The position numbers and the translations under genes are program-made. Below, piece after piece: positions 24,342 through 31,879 of a stretch of DNA of 33,941 nt (its first letter is position 1; the number at the start of each line of letters is the position of its first letter). The stretch covers positions 1 to 33,941 of the forward strand of contig JALOQS010000073.1 of NCBI GenBank assembly GCA_025459355.1. The letters run 5' to 3'. Source of the DNA: Pirellula sp. (GTDB lineage Bacteria; Planctomycetota; Planctomycetia; Pirellulales; Pirellulaceae). The notes beneath the pieces are model-generated. The model was not told the origin of the DNA, ran no database searches, and was given only the letters and a program-made list of their open reading frames with translations.

Positions 24342-25793
24342 TTACGGCTGACGAATGGCCCGTCGCAACGCGTCGAGCATAGGGCGCCGGTTTGCCTTCG
24401 AGGCATCTTCGCCCGCTCCGTTAGCGGAATCATTTGGCCCTTCGTTAGAATTGGCTGCGGCTTTTTTCTGGCGACGCTCGCGGAGTTCTTTCACCAGCGC
24501 AGCAGCCGCTTCGATCGCTTCATCTGCTTTCCCCTCAGCGACACCGCCCAACGCTCCAACAACGCCGCTCACCACCGGTGCATCGGTTTGCAATTGCCCC
24601 GCCATCAACGATAACACTAACCCCGAATCCTTTCGAAATGCATTCCAATCCAACTCAGGTTTATCGAGCGTTCCTCGTATCGGCAACGACAATTGTGGCA
24701 CCCCGAGCTCTTTGACCTTTTCTCGCTGCGCAAGCTGTTCAACGGGCACGGGAACCTTAACTAACAAATTTAAGGCCTTATCTTCCAATCCGACTGAACC
24801 AGCCGACGACACTTGCAATCGCTCATCCACTGTGGGCAAACCCGCTTCTAGTCCCGAATGAGATATCGTCTTGTTTTCGAGCCCCAGTTCCACTTGCGAT
24901 CCGTTAACGAATACCAACTCCGCTGGAATGTTTTTATTGCGCAGAGACGAAAGCAACGAGATCGCATCAACAACGAGTGGTTCGGTCGGCCCGGTTCGTA
25001 CCTCGTGCATGATCAAGGTTGCTGAACCACGGCTGTCAACAGGATGATCGAGAGGAATTGAGATGGGCCCGCTCGATAAGGAGACACGTCCATCGAACCA
25101 TGCTGATTTTGCCAACAGAGGGACCGCATGCCCCAAGCCTAGTTGAACGAGTTCCTGTGTCAGAACGGCTTCCTTGAGAATCTGAGTCGGCTTAACCTCC
25201 AGCAGAGGATCCTGAGTTGAAGCTCGATAGGATAGCTCCGTGTCAAAAGCGGGCACTACGACCAGCGGCTTGGATTCTCCGGATCGCGTCACTTGAACGG
25301 ACAAACCGATAATCGAAACATCAATGTCAATCGCAGCTTTCTCTTGATTCGAAGCTGGATCGGATGAGCCGTTAGCGGATCTTTGTATCGACTGGACGAT
25401 TCGCTGAAGATTGCTTTCGTTCTCCAACAAATCGATATCGACTACAGGAGACTGAACCGTGATCTTGCCAAGCTGCTTTCCATTGAGCAAGTAAGACAAT
25501 AAGCCACGATCCGTTTTGATGGATTCGATCGATAGCAACGGCTTTAAATGGTCATGCGCGGCATCTGATGAGAATTCGGACAGTGCAACGGACTGAACCT
25601 CGATAGGGGAAAACCACGCAAGCCGAATTCCACCAATCTTCAAAGAGAAACGATCTTTTGCAAACGCCGCAACGATTGGCTCATAAACCCACGAGGTGCT
25701 GATAATCGAGGGAGCCATGAGTACCAAACCGAACAGGAATGCCAGTACGACAGAAACTCGAACAAGCAGTCTTTTGTAACCAGTAATCGCCAT
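24342..25793 (-). CDS. AsmA-like membrane-anchored protein, 483 aa
   Basis: An N-terminal transmembrane helix (VSVVLAFLFGLVLMAPSII) is followed by a long beta-rich region with the recurrent features of AsmA/DUF748-type proteins: ISLKIGG-like strands (FSLKIGGIRLAWFSPIEVQS), LPIRGTLDKPELDWNAFRKD near the end, and a Lys/Asn-rich low-complexity tail. Such proteins lie mostly in the periplasm and are linked to outer-membrane lipid or protein traffic. I choose the ATG at 25793 (MAITGYKRL) since it places the membrane helix near the N-terminus; a start at 25850 adds 19 residues. The ribosome binding site is weak for both. Family assignment is tentative. Confidence 0.7.
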   Translation of the reverse strand: MAITGYKRLLVRVSVVLAFLFGLVLMAPSIISTSWVYEPIVAAFAKDRFSLKIGGIRLAWFSPIEVQSVALSEFSSDAAHDHLKPLLSIESIKTDRGLLSYLLNGKQLGKITVQSPVVDIDLLENESNLQRIVQSIQRSANGSSDPASNQEKAAIDIDVSIIGLSVQVTRSGESKPLVVVPAFDTELSYRASTQDPLLEVKPTQILKEAVLTQELVQLGLGHAVPLLAKSAWFDGRVSLSSGPISIPLDHPVDSRGSATLIMHEVRTGPTEPLVVDAISLLSSLRNKNIPAELVFVNGSQVELGLENKTISHSGLEAGLPTVDERLQVSSAGSVGLEDKALNLLVKVPVPVEQLAQREKVKELGVPQLSLPIRGTLDKPELDWNAFRKDSGLVLSLMAGQLQTDAPVVSGVVGALGGVAEGKADEAIEAAAALVKELRERRQKKAAANSNEGPNDSANGAGEDASKANRRPMLDALRRAIRQP

Positions 25794-25902
25794 CTCTATC
25801 GAACCTCTGATGCTCAAAACGGACGCAAGATGGGCACTCCCGCCCGTCAACAGTACGTAAGTCGGCCGAGAGTGGCCATTTCACAACTAAACGAACAATC
25901 CC

Positions 25903-26700
25903 TTAAAACCGATGCCCAAGCCTTGGTCCGGCATCGCATTGGGTCAAGATTTCCGGTCCATCTTCTCTCATGAGAACCGAGTGTTCGAATTGAGCGGACA
26001 GCTTTCCATCGCGAGTCGTCACGGTCCAGTTATCGCGAGTATCAAGCTTTGTGAGTCGCGTTCCAACATTGATCATCGGCTCAACGGTAAAACACATACC
26101 GGGCAGAATTCGATCTTGTCGACTCTTACGATCGGGAAAGTGTGGAACGTTAGGATACTGATGGAATCGACGACCGAGTCCGTGTCCGACGTATTCCTTC
26201 ACGACGGAAAATCCGTACCGCGCAGCTTCCGCGACGACAGCATCACCGATCACGCTGACGGTGCAACCGGGCTGGAGAGCAGCGATGGCAGCATGCATAG
26301 CGTCGAACGCGCATTGGGTGACGGCCCGCGCCTCTTCGGACACGGAACCGACAAGATAGGTTTCGGACTGATCCGCATGCCATCCGTCGACGATAGAGGT
26401 AATGTCGACGTTAATTATGTCACCATCTTTCAAGACATAGTCATTGGGGATTCCGTGGCAAATGACATCGTTAACGCTTGTGCAGCAGCTTTTGGTGTAG
26501 CCCAGATAGCCGAGAGTCGCGGGTTGGTGTTTATGTTTGGTCGTATAGTCATAGACCAGCCGATCAATTTCCCCAGTTGATATTCCCGCCACGATTTGGG
26601 GGCGGAGGTAATCCATAAGTTGAGCGTTAAAGCGGCCTGCACGTCGCATGCTGTCGCGTTGGGATTCGGTAAGTTGGAGCTTGCGAAGGTTTTGGAGCAT
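25903..26700 (-). CDS. map: Type I methionine aminopeptidase, 265 aa
   Basis: Removes the initiator methionine from nascent proteins in the cytoplasm. The dinuclear metal ligands are Asp99 (INVDITS), Asp110 (GWHADQS), His173 (GHGLGRRFH), Glu207 (TVEPMINVG) and Glu239 (FEHSVLM); His82 in CHGIPND is the substrate-site histidine. Length and motif spacing match bacterial type I enzymes. Oddity: the segment after the second ligand is HADQSETY rather than the more usual HGDTS. It is the last core gene before the tRNA-Pro island and is transcribed away from it. Confidence 0.96.
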   Translation of the reverse strand: MLQNLRKLQLTESQRDSMRRAGRFNAQLMDYLRPQIVAGISTGEIDRLVYDYTTKHKHQPATLGYLGYTKSCCTSVNDVICHGIPNDYVLKDGDIINVDITSIVDGWHADQSETYLVGSVSEEARAVTQCAFDAMHAAIAALQPGCTVSVIGDAVVAEAARYGFSVVKEYVGHGLGRRFHQYPNVPHFPDRKSRQDRILPGMCFTVEPMINVGTRLTKLDTRDNWTVTTRDGKLSAQFEHSVLMREDGPEILTQCDAGPRLGHRF

Positions 26701-26919
26701 TGCCGGAATAAGTTTTGGTTTTAGAAGCTCAGATTTTGGTTGAGTAGCGAACTAGTTTACCTTTGGAGGAGTCAATACACAACGAATAGAGGTAGAACGA
26801 AGTGGTCAAGAAGGAGGAACTTTGGGTCATTTTCTGGAAAGTGGCCTAGCGAAGGGAAAAGGAGTGGTGTAAATATTTGCGAATCACGGGCGGCGAACGT
26901 AGGTTTGAAGTTTGTGAAT

Positions 26920-26994
26920 CGGGGTGTAGCGCAGTCTGGCTAGCGCATCTGGTTTGGGACCAGAGGGTCGTAGGTTCGAATCCTATCACCCCGA
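26920..26994 (+). tRNA. tRNA-Pro (anticodon UGG), copy 1
   Basis: Full cloverleaf: acceptor stem CGGGGTG/CACCCCG, anticodon stem CTGGT with a loop carrying TGG and closing ACCAG, and T loop TTCGAAT. CCA is not encoded. Identical to the copy at 27001. Confidence 0.97.
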
Positions 26995-27000
26995 CTGAAT

Positions 27001-27075
27001 CGGGGTGTAGCGCAGTCTGGCTAGCGCATCTGGTTTGGGACCAGAGGGTCGTAGGTTCGAATCCTATCACCCCGA
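27001..27075 (+). tRNA. tRNA-Pro (anticodon UGG), copy 2, integration target
   Basis: Same 75-nt sequence as copy 1. Its 3' end is the attachment core whose partner lies at 33382-33406, so the island beyond it has supplied or restored the 3' end of this gene. A strong terminator follows at 27082. Confidence 0.97.
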
Positions 27076-27077
27076 CT
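27053..27077. repeat. Left attachment core of the tRNA-Pro island (25 bp)
   Basis: The 25 bp from the T arm to just past the tRNA 3' end are identical to 33382-33406; flanking bases differ. The same 25 bp also occur in copy 1 at 26972-26996. Confidence 0.88.
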
Positions 27078-27081
27078 GGAG

Positions 27082-27118
27082 AAAACCCTGCAATTCCCCT
27101 GGGATTGCAGGGTTTTTT
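27082..27118 (+). terminator. tRNA-Pro terminator on the island side
   Basis: A 13-bp perfect stem (27082-27094 with 27104-27116) closes a 9-nt loop and ends in six T residues. As at tRNA-Lys, it lies on the element side of the core and inside the integrase frame on the other strand. Confidence 0.9.
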
Positions 27119-27192
27119 CGTATACCTAACCGATCTAAAAGTCATGCCTATTTTGCCAGAAATTGACCAATTTTGACACGTAGAGTCAGTTT

Positions 27193-27214
27193 TTGGGGCA
27201 ACAGTTGGGGCAAC
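27193..27214. repeat. Direct repeat in integrase linker (candidate arm sites)
   Basis: TTGGGGCAAC occurs at 27193-27202 and 27205-27214, 12 bp apart, and encodes the VAPTVAP part of the integrase remnant on the minus strand. Spacing and place mirror the TGGCAC pairs of the tRNA-Lys element. No exact copy was found near the right end. Confidence 0.45.
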
Positions 27215-27436
27215 CAAACTTCCATCCAACGCGGACGAGTCACTCGTCCCGGTCGCTACCATAGGCTCCATGATTGGTTGTGCTTTCAAGTCAAATGTGG
27301 GCAACGACTCAAAGGCCCCAACAATGTCCAAAAGCTTCGGGTCGGTGCGAGCCTACGATGGCAGCCCGAACAGCAATTACGCAGTAAGATCTCCCTGTAA
27401 AAGTGAATTCTGTCCACCGCGCAGTCTGCCAGACGC

Positions 27437-28120
27437 CTACGCTTCGCGTAGCAAATCTCGCAACTCCGCGTATCGCTTCATATTCCCAGGGCTGAGACTT
27501 ACATTCTGGGAGCTATTGAGACGGATGACTCGGTCGTAGCCGGCTAGCTCAGGCACTTGGGTTGCCCATGCCTTACCCGCGCGCATGATGACGATTAGCT
27601 TCTTCTGCTCTATAGCACGTTTGATCAAAAACACGGTGTAAGCAAACGAAGGCACTAAACCCGAAGCATAGATCTTTTTGGGTATCGGACGATAGCGTAT
27701 CGAGTGGTACGGAAACAGTTCCGCAAAGAACAAACGGTTCGCAACTGCGTGCAAACCGCAATCGGTGACAAGATGCCGTGTTTTCTTCGCAAACCATTTC
27801 GCACCCGGCGAGTCAGCAAAACGAGGATCCAAGTAGTAAAGCGGAAACTCAAGAGGACTATGATTCCATGCTGATCGGATCGTGGAGGAAAAGTCCTCGC
27901 GTGCATGCCATGGACCATCTTCTTCAGAGTACCCCGGGTTCAAAATTAAAACGTAGACCGGAGCGTCGATGTTGCCAAAAAATGGCTCCGGCAGTAAGTC
28001 TGTGCGAATAACATAATCCGGACAATCATGGTTTAGCGCGTTAAACGCGTGGATCATTGACATGTCCTGCGGCAAAACAAACGGCTTCGTGTACGCTAGT
28101 TCACACCACGGATTGATCAT
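27437..28120 (-). CDS. Uracil-DNA-glycosylase-like fold protein, 227 aa
   Basis: The central segment VYVLILNPGYSEEDGPWHAR resembles the first active-site strand and loop of the uracil-DNA-glycosylase superfamily (SMUG/UdgX-like N-P-G type), and NRLFFAELFPYHS the next strand. IVIMRAGKAWATQVPEL fits the later strand and SQNVSLSPGNM may be the DNA-inserting loop. The last part is basic and helical (MKRYAELRDLLREA). If correct it would bind and possibly excise a modified or deaminated base; catalytic residues are not certain, so binding without excision is equally possible. Divergent from a second glycosylase-like gene 134 bp away, both inside the island. Confidence 0.6.
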   Translation of the reverse strand: MINPWCELAYTKPFVLPQDMSMIHAFNALNHDCPDYVIRTDLLPEPFFGNIDAPVYVLILNPGYSEEDGPWHAREDFSSTIRSAWNHSPLEFPLYYLDPRFADSPGAKWFAKKTRHLVTDCGLHAVANRLFFAELFPYHSIRYRPIPKKIYASGLVPSFAYTVFLIKRAIEQKKLIVIMRAGKAWATQVPELAGYDRVIRLNSSQNVSLSPGNMKRYAELRDLLREA

Positions 28121-28254
28121 AAAACGTTAAACTTTCGGATGTCACGAGCATCTTTACAAGAATCGTGGTTTTACATGAGCATGTAATGCAAGTCCACCAC
28201 TTCGATACCAACCTACCTAAACGTGTCGAAAAATACTCCTACCCGAGTCTGGCC

Positions 28255-29010
28255 ATGCCAAAAGTAATCAAGAATAAAGCTCATGTAACACCTCAAAACG
28301 CGGAACTGTTGCGACTTCTCGAGAGCGTTGCACCTTACCCACCAGGGATTGTTGCCGTGAAAGAAAGGATCTCTGGTACCGCTTTTTTCCCTGGCGGTAA
28401 CGGGCTTTGGTCAGCACAAAATAACGGCTGCTTCGCTGATTTTCCATTCGGTGGCATTATGATTCTCGGGCACGATTTCGGTACCGTGGAATCGCACCGA
28501 AAGTCCGTGGAACTGGGGCACGAGCTCGACTGTGCGACATGGAGAAATATGATGCCTTTTCTAGAATCGGCTGGCGTGAGTTTAAGCGATTGCTTCTTCA
28601 CTAATTTCTACATGGGTCTGCGCGAAAACGCTCAAATCACGGGCAAGTTTCCAGGAGCTAACGACTTAGCGTTTGTGCAGCGATGTCAGAATTTCCTAAG
28701 CCGGCAAATCCAGTTTCAAAAGCCCCGGGCCATTCTCACGCTCGGCACTTGGGTACCATCTCTGCTGGCTCCTTTATCACAAGAGCTTGAACCATGGCTC
28801 AAAGCAAAATCCTTTTCGAGAATTGACCACGCCGGCGGACTAATGCCCCAATGCAGTTTCTTGGGAGTCGCTCACCCCATCAACGTGGCAGCCCTAACGC
28901 ATCCCAGTTTTCGTGGTTCCAACGTTCACAGACGCCGATACGCTTATAAAATCGGCGACGCCGCAGAACTCGCAATGGTTAAGAAAGCTGTAACATTTAC
29001 CGCACACTAA
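28255..29010 (+). CDS. Uracil-DNA-glycosylase superfamily protein, 251 aa
   Basis: Several blocks fit the family-4/5-like layout: FGGIMILGHDFGTVESHRKS, then TWRNMMPFLESAGVSLSDCF with FTNFYMGLREN, AILTLGTWVPSLLAPLSQEL and AHPINVAALTHPSFRGSNV with the H-P-S loop and following Arg-Arg. The four Cys of the 4Fe-4S cluster of family 4 are not seen. I start at the ATG at 28255 (MPKVIKNKAH), which leaves room for divergent promoters; starts at 28186 or the GTG at 28165 would add 23 or 30 residues. Substrate could be uracil or a phage-modified base. Its divergent pairing with the 227-aa gene suggests one system. Confidence 0.72.
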   Translation: MPKVIKNKAHVTPQNAELLRLLESVAPYPPGIVAVKERISGTAFFPGGNGLWSAQNNGCFADFPFGGIMILGHDFGTVESHRKSVELGHELDCATWRNMMPFLESAGVSLSDCFFTNFYMGLRENAQITGKFPGANDLAFVQRCQNFLSRQIQFQKPRAILTLGTWVPSLLAPLSQELEPWLKAKSFSRIDHAGGLMPQCSFLGVAHPINVAALTHPSFRGSNVHRRRYAYKIGDAAELAMVKKAVTFTAH

Positions 29011-29264
29011 TAACGCTCCCTCTTGTTTATAAAATACGCCCTGTTGGATATTCTCGATCCTCGCAATCATCCGAATCACAAGCGGCTGCTGCTCCGAAAT
29101 CGGGGACTCTCCATATTGGTACCTATAGCTTACGATCACAGTCGGCAAAGCGGCTATAGTTCAATCCGGCATTCGCTGATGTGCTGCATGGGCATGACTC
29201 TACGCTCCGGTACCAACCGGCGTTTTGCTGGTTATCGCACGGTCAACCTAGAAAATCCCGTTAG

Positions 29265-29325
29265 GGCAGAAACATCGAACGCAGAAAAATGAGTCACCTA
29301 TCTTTCTGCGTTCGATGTTTCTGCC
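29265..29325. repeat. Perfect 23-bp inverted repeat with 15-nt loop
   Basis: Arms 29265-29287 and 29303-29325 are exactly complementary. No T-run follows on either strand, so it is not an ordinary terminator. It lies in the 480-bp stretch between 29011 and 29492, where I see no convincing gene. Possible small mobile repeat, recombination site or stable RNA hairpin. Confidence 0.85.
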
Positions 29326-29429
29326 AACACAAGCGGTTTCGTCTGATCCGCCTAGAAGCACGTCTTGTGCACTCGTAATACACCATCGCCGGCACGCGAG
29401 ATGTACTCGTCGACCAGTTGATAGAAAAA

Positions 29430-29453
29430 GAGGCGACTAAATTTAGTCGCCTC
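29430..29453. promoter_or_regulatory. Perfect 24-bp palindrome, probable toxin-antitoxin operator
   Basis: The half-site GAGGCGACTAAA is followed directly by its complement, 40 bp before the antitoxin GTG. TAAAAT at 29470-29475 could be the -10 box. Position and symmetry fit autoregulation by the antitoxin or the complex. Confidence 0.65.
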
Positions 29454-29492
29454 AATCCCAGAAGCGTGGTAAAATGGAAGCAGGAGTACATT

Positions 29493-29771
29493 GTGACGCT
29501 AGCTATAAACCTGCCTGGACAAGCCATCGACGCCCTGCGAGAAGTGTGGGGAGATCAGTTCGAACAAAAAGCCTTTGAGGCGTTGATCATTCAAGGCTAT
29601 CGCGAACGGGTCTTTAGCGTTGGCAAGGTTGCTTCGTTAGTTGGCCTCGGTACATCCATTGAGGCAGAGCAATGGCTAGCCGATCGAGGGGTCGAGAGAA
29701 ATATCGAGCCTGATGACTTGCACATGGATGTGTCTCTACTAGGTACGCTTAACCGGCCTCCCTTCAAGTAA
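29493..29771 (+). CDS. UPF0175 family antitoxin, 92 aa
   Basis: Ribbon- or helix-based small antitoxin partner of DUF3368 PIN toxins. The pattern TLAINLPGQAIDALREVWG followed by FEQKAFEALIIQGYRERVFS and VGKVASLVGLGTSIEAEQWL (a helix-turn-helix) is the UPF0175 layout. GTG start at 29493, chosen for GGAG six bases upstream; longer in-frame starts run through the palindrome and are unlikely. It ends 11 bp before the toxin gene. The usual length of the family is about 80-95 aa, so it is complete. Confidence 0.85.
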   Translation: MTLAINLPGQAIDALREVWGDQFEQKAFEALIIQGYRERVFSVGKVASLVGLGTSIEAEQWLADRGVERNIEPDDLHMDVSLLGTLNRPPFK

Positions 29772-29782
29772 GTCCCGCGCGA

Positions 29783-30274
29783 ATGTCGTTTGTTGCTGTC
29801 GTATCTGATACTGGACCGCTTCACTACCTCGTATTGCTCGAACAAGTAGAGTTGCTAAATCGTTTCTTCGGGGAGGTTCTAGTTCCATCTATTGTTCTTG
29901 CGGAGTTAAACCATGACAGAACTCCTTCAGCGGTACGAGAATTCGTAAAAAATAAGCCCTCATGGTTAAAGGAGTGTTTCACGCCACCGCTTGATCCAAG
30001 GTTTTCGACGCTAGGAAGTGGCGAACAAGCGGCACTAACCGTCGCATTGAGTCAGCCAGGATGTCTCCTGTTGACTGATGACGGTGCAGCCAGACGGGCG
30101 GCGGTCGCTGATCAAATACTGGTTTCTGGGACCTTGGGAATCCTTCGTGATGCTGCGGTTTTAGGTCTGGTAGACATTCGAATGGAAATTCAGAAACTTA
30201 AAGAACGAACGAATTTCCGAGGTACCAACAAGTTGTTCGACGCACTGATCAAGCAAGTTGATAGTTTGAAATAG
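29783..30274 (+). CDS. DUF3368 PIN-domain toxin, 163 aa
   Basis: PIN-fold ribonuclease-like toxin. The acidic metal-binding pattern is present: Asp9 in VVSDTGPLHYL, Glu in VLAELNHDRTP, SGEQAALTVAL and the Asp pair in LLLTDDGAARRAA, followed by VSGTLGILRDAAVLGLVD, the family signature. It would cut RNA when free and be held by the UPF0175 protein encoded immediately upstream. Full length for the family. The pair is a common stabiliser of genomic islands. The gene ends without an obvious terminator; 350 bp without a gene follow. Confidence 0.9.
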   Translation: MSFVAVVSDTGPLHYLVLLEQVELLNRFFGEVLVPSIVLAELNHDRTPSAVREFVKNKPSWLKECFTPPLDPRFSTLGSGEQAALTVALSQPGCLLLTDDGAARRAAVADQILVSGTLGILRDAAVLGLVDIRMEIQKLKERTNFRGTNKLFDALIKQVDSLK

Positions 30275-30623
30275 GGTGCGTCCCCGAAGCACGCCAAAGT
30301 GTACGAAGAGAAATGTCACACGTTTCTGGAAGTTGTCATAACCCGCTTTGAGGACTTAGACGTCAAGGTTTTGTACCATTGGCGGTGCACTCTTGAGCCC
30401 TCATCTGAGGACTTGTGAGCCTGCTAGGCCAGCGGGGAATAGTGTTTTTTCGGGCATTGATGGGCACCTGAGCCGCTTTTCCACTGAAATTCAAAAGCGT
30501 GGATGAAGACTGCCTTGGAGACCTAGAATCAACCCGACTGCTACGCCTCAGTACGGTTTTGAACTTCTAGGTCCTACCATTATCTTGTAATGGTACGCGA
30601 GCAGGACGTCAGGGAGCGAGAAA
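30275..30623 (+). other. Structured non-coding region with two hairpins
   Basis: I see no gene in this 349-bp stretch. Near its end, GACCTAGAA (30520-30528) pairs with TTCTAGGTC (30565-30573), and directly after it TACCATTA/TAATGGTA (30575-30582 with 30588-30595) forms an 8-bp hairpin with a 5-nt loop. The gene at 30624 starts 28 bp later. They could be a structured leader or a small RNA. Confidence 0.5.
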
Positions 30624-31028
30624 ATGATGAAACCCGGATTGAGCAAGAATTCCATGGAGCTGCGAAGGCATCTCCTTCGTTTCAACGGTGAGGATATCGT
30701 TGGTCGCATGAAAGACTCTGGGCTTCAATCGCCGGTGGGGCTAATCGTGGAAATGACCGACCCGATGGGTAAGGTCCTTACCTATGCCGCAATGGAGTCC
30801 AACGGGGTACCAAAACATGAAATCCCGGAGTTAAGCGCACGATACACCAAGGATCAAGCAACTCCGACTTTTCTTTGTGTTGTCGATCTTCCCGTCTTCA
30901 AAAAAATCCTATCCGCAACTTCAGAATCTGCCGAATCCAATCTCTCCAAACCGTTGCCGCCTGGTTACGCTCTTGTCGTCATCGTCGCCGGTGGCGGGAA
31001 CAGTTACGCTCAGGTACTTATCCGGTAA
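30624..31028 (+). CDS. Hypothetical protein, 134 aa
   Basis: ATG at 30624 (a second ATG follows directly) after GGGAG. The protein begins with a basic helix (NSMELRRHLLRFNGEDI), has a beta-rich middle (PVGLIVEMTDPMGKVLTYAA) and a hydrophobic C-terminal strand (YALVVIVAGGGNSYAQVLI). Family not recognised. Placed between the toxin-antitoxin pair and the DUF488 operon, with which it is convergent. Its own structured leader suggests separate regulation. Confidence 0.65.
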   Translation: MMKPGLSKNSMELRRHLLRFNGEDIVGRMKDSGLQSPVGLIVEMTDPMGKVLTYAAMESNGVPKHEIPELSARYTKDQATPTFLCVVDLPVFKKILSATSESAESNLSKPLPPGYALVVIVAGGGNSYAQVLIR

Positions 31029-31078
31029 CCTGTATCGCTTCGCATAAGAAACATCCTGTGACGCGGTAGCGTTTTAGC

Positions 31079-31873
31079 TCAAAATAGTGTTGGTTGAAGC
31101 GATTTGGGCGGCCAAAATACTCCTAGTACCAACCACGTGTTGTAAGGGAAGTAAGTCCCCATAAAGAAGCGTGTATCTTTGTCGTTGCGACATAGCTCAC
31201 CAAAGAACTTGGCTTTTACACTTTCTGCTGCGGCTTCATCAGATCCGAGTCTGGCGGCTTCATTAAGAAACAAAGTTCCCAGTTCCCAGTCTTCGCACAT
31301 TGCAGTGTGCGGTTTACTACTGTCCTCGCATTCGAATACATAGTGGAACGTGTACGGAATTTTCCTCAAGGGTTTCTGCGGTGGGCCAAAGAGTGTCATT
31401 TGCTCAAAAAGATTCTTCCACTCTGGTTTCCACTCTTTGTCAGCGGGTCGTATTTCGAGATCGAGAATTCGAGTGGGACGCACGATTCCCAATGACGTTT
31501 TGTCACGCGAGTATTGTTCTGCCAATTGAAGTCGAGTTAAGTGAGGAAGTCGGTCGACATAGTCTCGCCGAGCTCTCCATTCGTTTTTAGACGGGATAGG
31601 GTTGCCAAGAACGCGAATCGATTCGAGATTTGGACGACGACTCTCTTTTCGATCATCGTTTTTTGCTCCCTTCGGTTCGAGTTCAACTTCAATCCACTGG
31701 TATTTATGGAACTGTTGTTCTGGTGGGCGATAACGGTAATCGATTGGATAGAGCCTAACCCATTCTAAATCTTCTGTTATGCCTGCTGTACAAACCAACT
31801 CCTGATGACTTCGCGATGGAAGCGGATACGTCATTACGAGGATGAGAACTTTGGAGCGTATAAGGGGACTCAC
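31079..31873 (-). CDS. Hypothetical protein, 264 aa, partner of DUF488 gene
   Basis: GTG start six bases after the stop of the DUF488 fusion gene, so the two form an operon. The first block, KVLILVMTYPLPSRSHQELV with TEDLEWVRLYPIDYRY, is a conserved-looking beta segment; a basic middle (KNDDRKESRRPNLESIRVLG) and an aromatic, Trp-rich end (YFPYNTWLVLGVFWPP) follow. No catalytic motif is recognised and I give no family name. The pairing with a DUF488 protein in an island is the only functional hint. Confidence 0.72.
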   Translation of the reverse strand: MSPLIRSKVLILVMTYPLPSRSHQELVCTAGITEDLEWVRLYPIDYRYRPPEQQFHKYQWIEVELEPKGAKNDDRKESRRPNLESIRVLGNPIPSKNEWRARRDYVDRLPHLTRLQLAEQYSRDKTSLGIVRPTRILDLEIRPADKEWKPEWKNLFEQMTLFGPPQKPLRKIPYTFHYVFECEDSSKPHTAMCEDWELGTLFLNEAARLGSDEAAAESVKAKFFGELCRNDKDTRFFMGTYFPYNTWLVLGVFWPPKSLQPTLF

Positions 31874-31879
31874 GGCGTA

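Larger units (their letters stand above)
26915..27076 (+). repeat. Tandem 81-bp duplication containing tRNA-Pro
   Basis: Units 26915-26995 and 26996-27076 are identical over 81 bp and each contains one complete tRNA-Pro gene plus its 5-bp leader. The perfect identity points to a recent duplication or continuing homogenisation. Confidence 0.93.
27078..27352 (-). pseudogene. Tyrosine integrase remnant, C-terminal part only
   Basis: After an upstream TAG (27353-27355) the minus-strand frame reads TDPKLLDIVGAFESLP, the segment that directly follows the catalytic tyrosine in planctomycete integrases. It then has a linker with VAPTVAP and continues through the terminator into the tRNA antisense (VGVIGFEP). 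The residue where Tyr is expected is Arg and nothing integrase-like lies upstream, so the break falls at the active site and about 350 residues are lost. It cannot encode a working enzyme but shows which end of the island carried the integrase and in which direction. Confidence 0.8.

Noticed and set aside
24355-24861. 168-aa plus-strand frame opposite the AsmA-like gene
   Set aside because: Ser/Ala/Arg-rich composition typical of an antisense shadow of a real gene.
26846-27331. Long minus-strand frame covering both tRNA-Pro genes as a protein
   Set aside because: The repeated V-G-V-I-G-F-E-P segments are only antisense translation of the duplicated tRNA. Only the part upstream of the tRNAs is integrase-derived, and it is listed as a remnant.
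29023-29292. 89-aa plus-strand frame after the glycosylase-like gene
   Set aside because: Low-quality composition, no ribosome binding site, and it ends in the arm of the inverted repeat.
29265-29325. Rho-independent terminator
   Set aside because: No T-run follows the stem on either strand.
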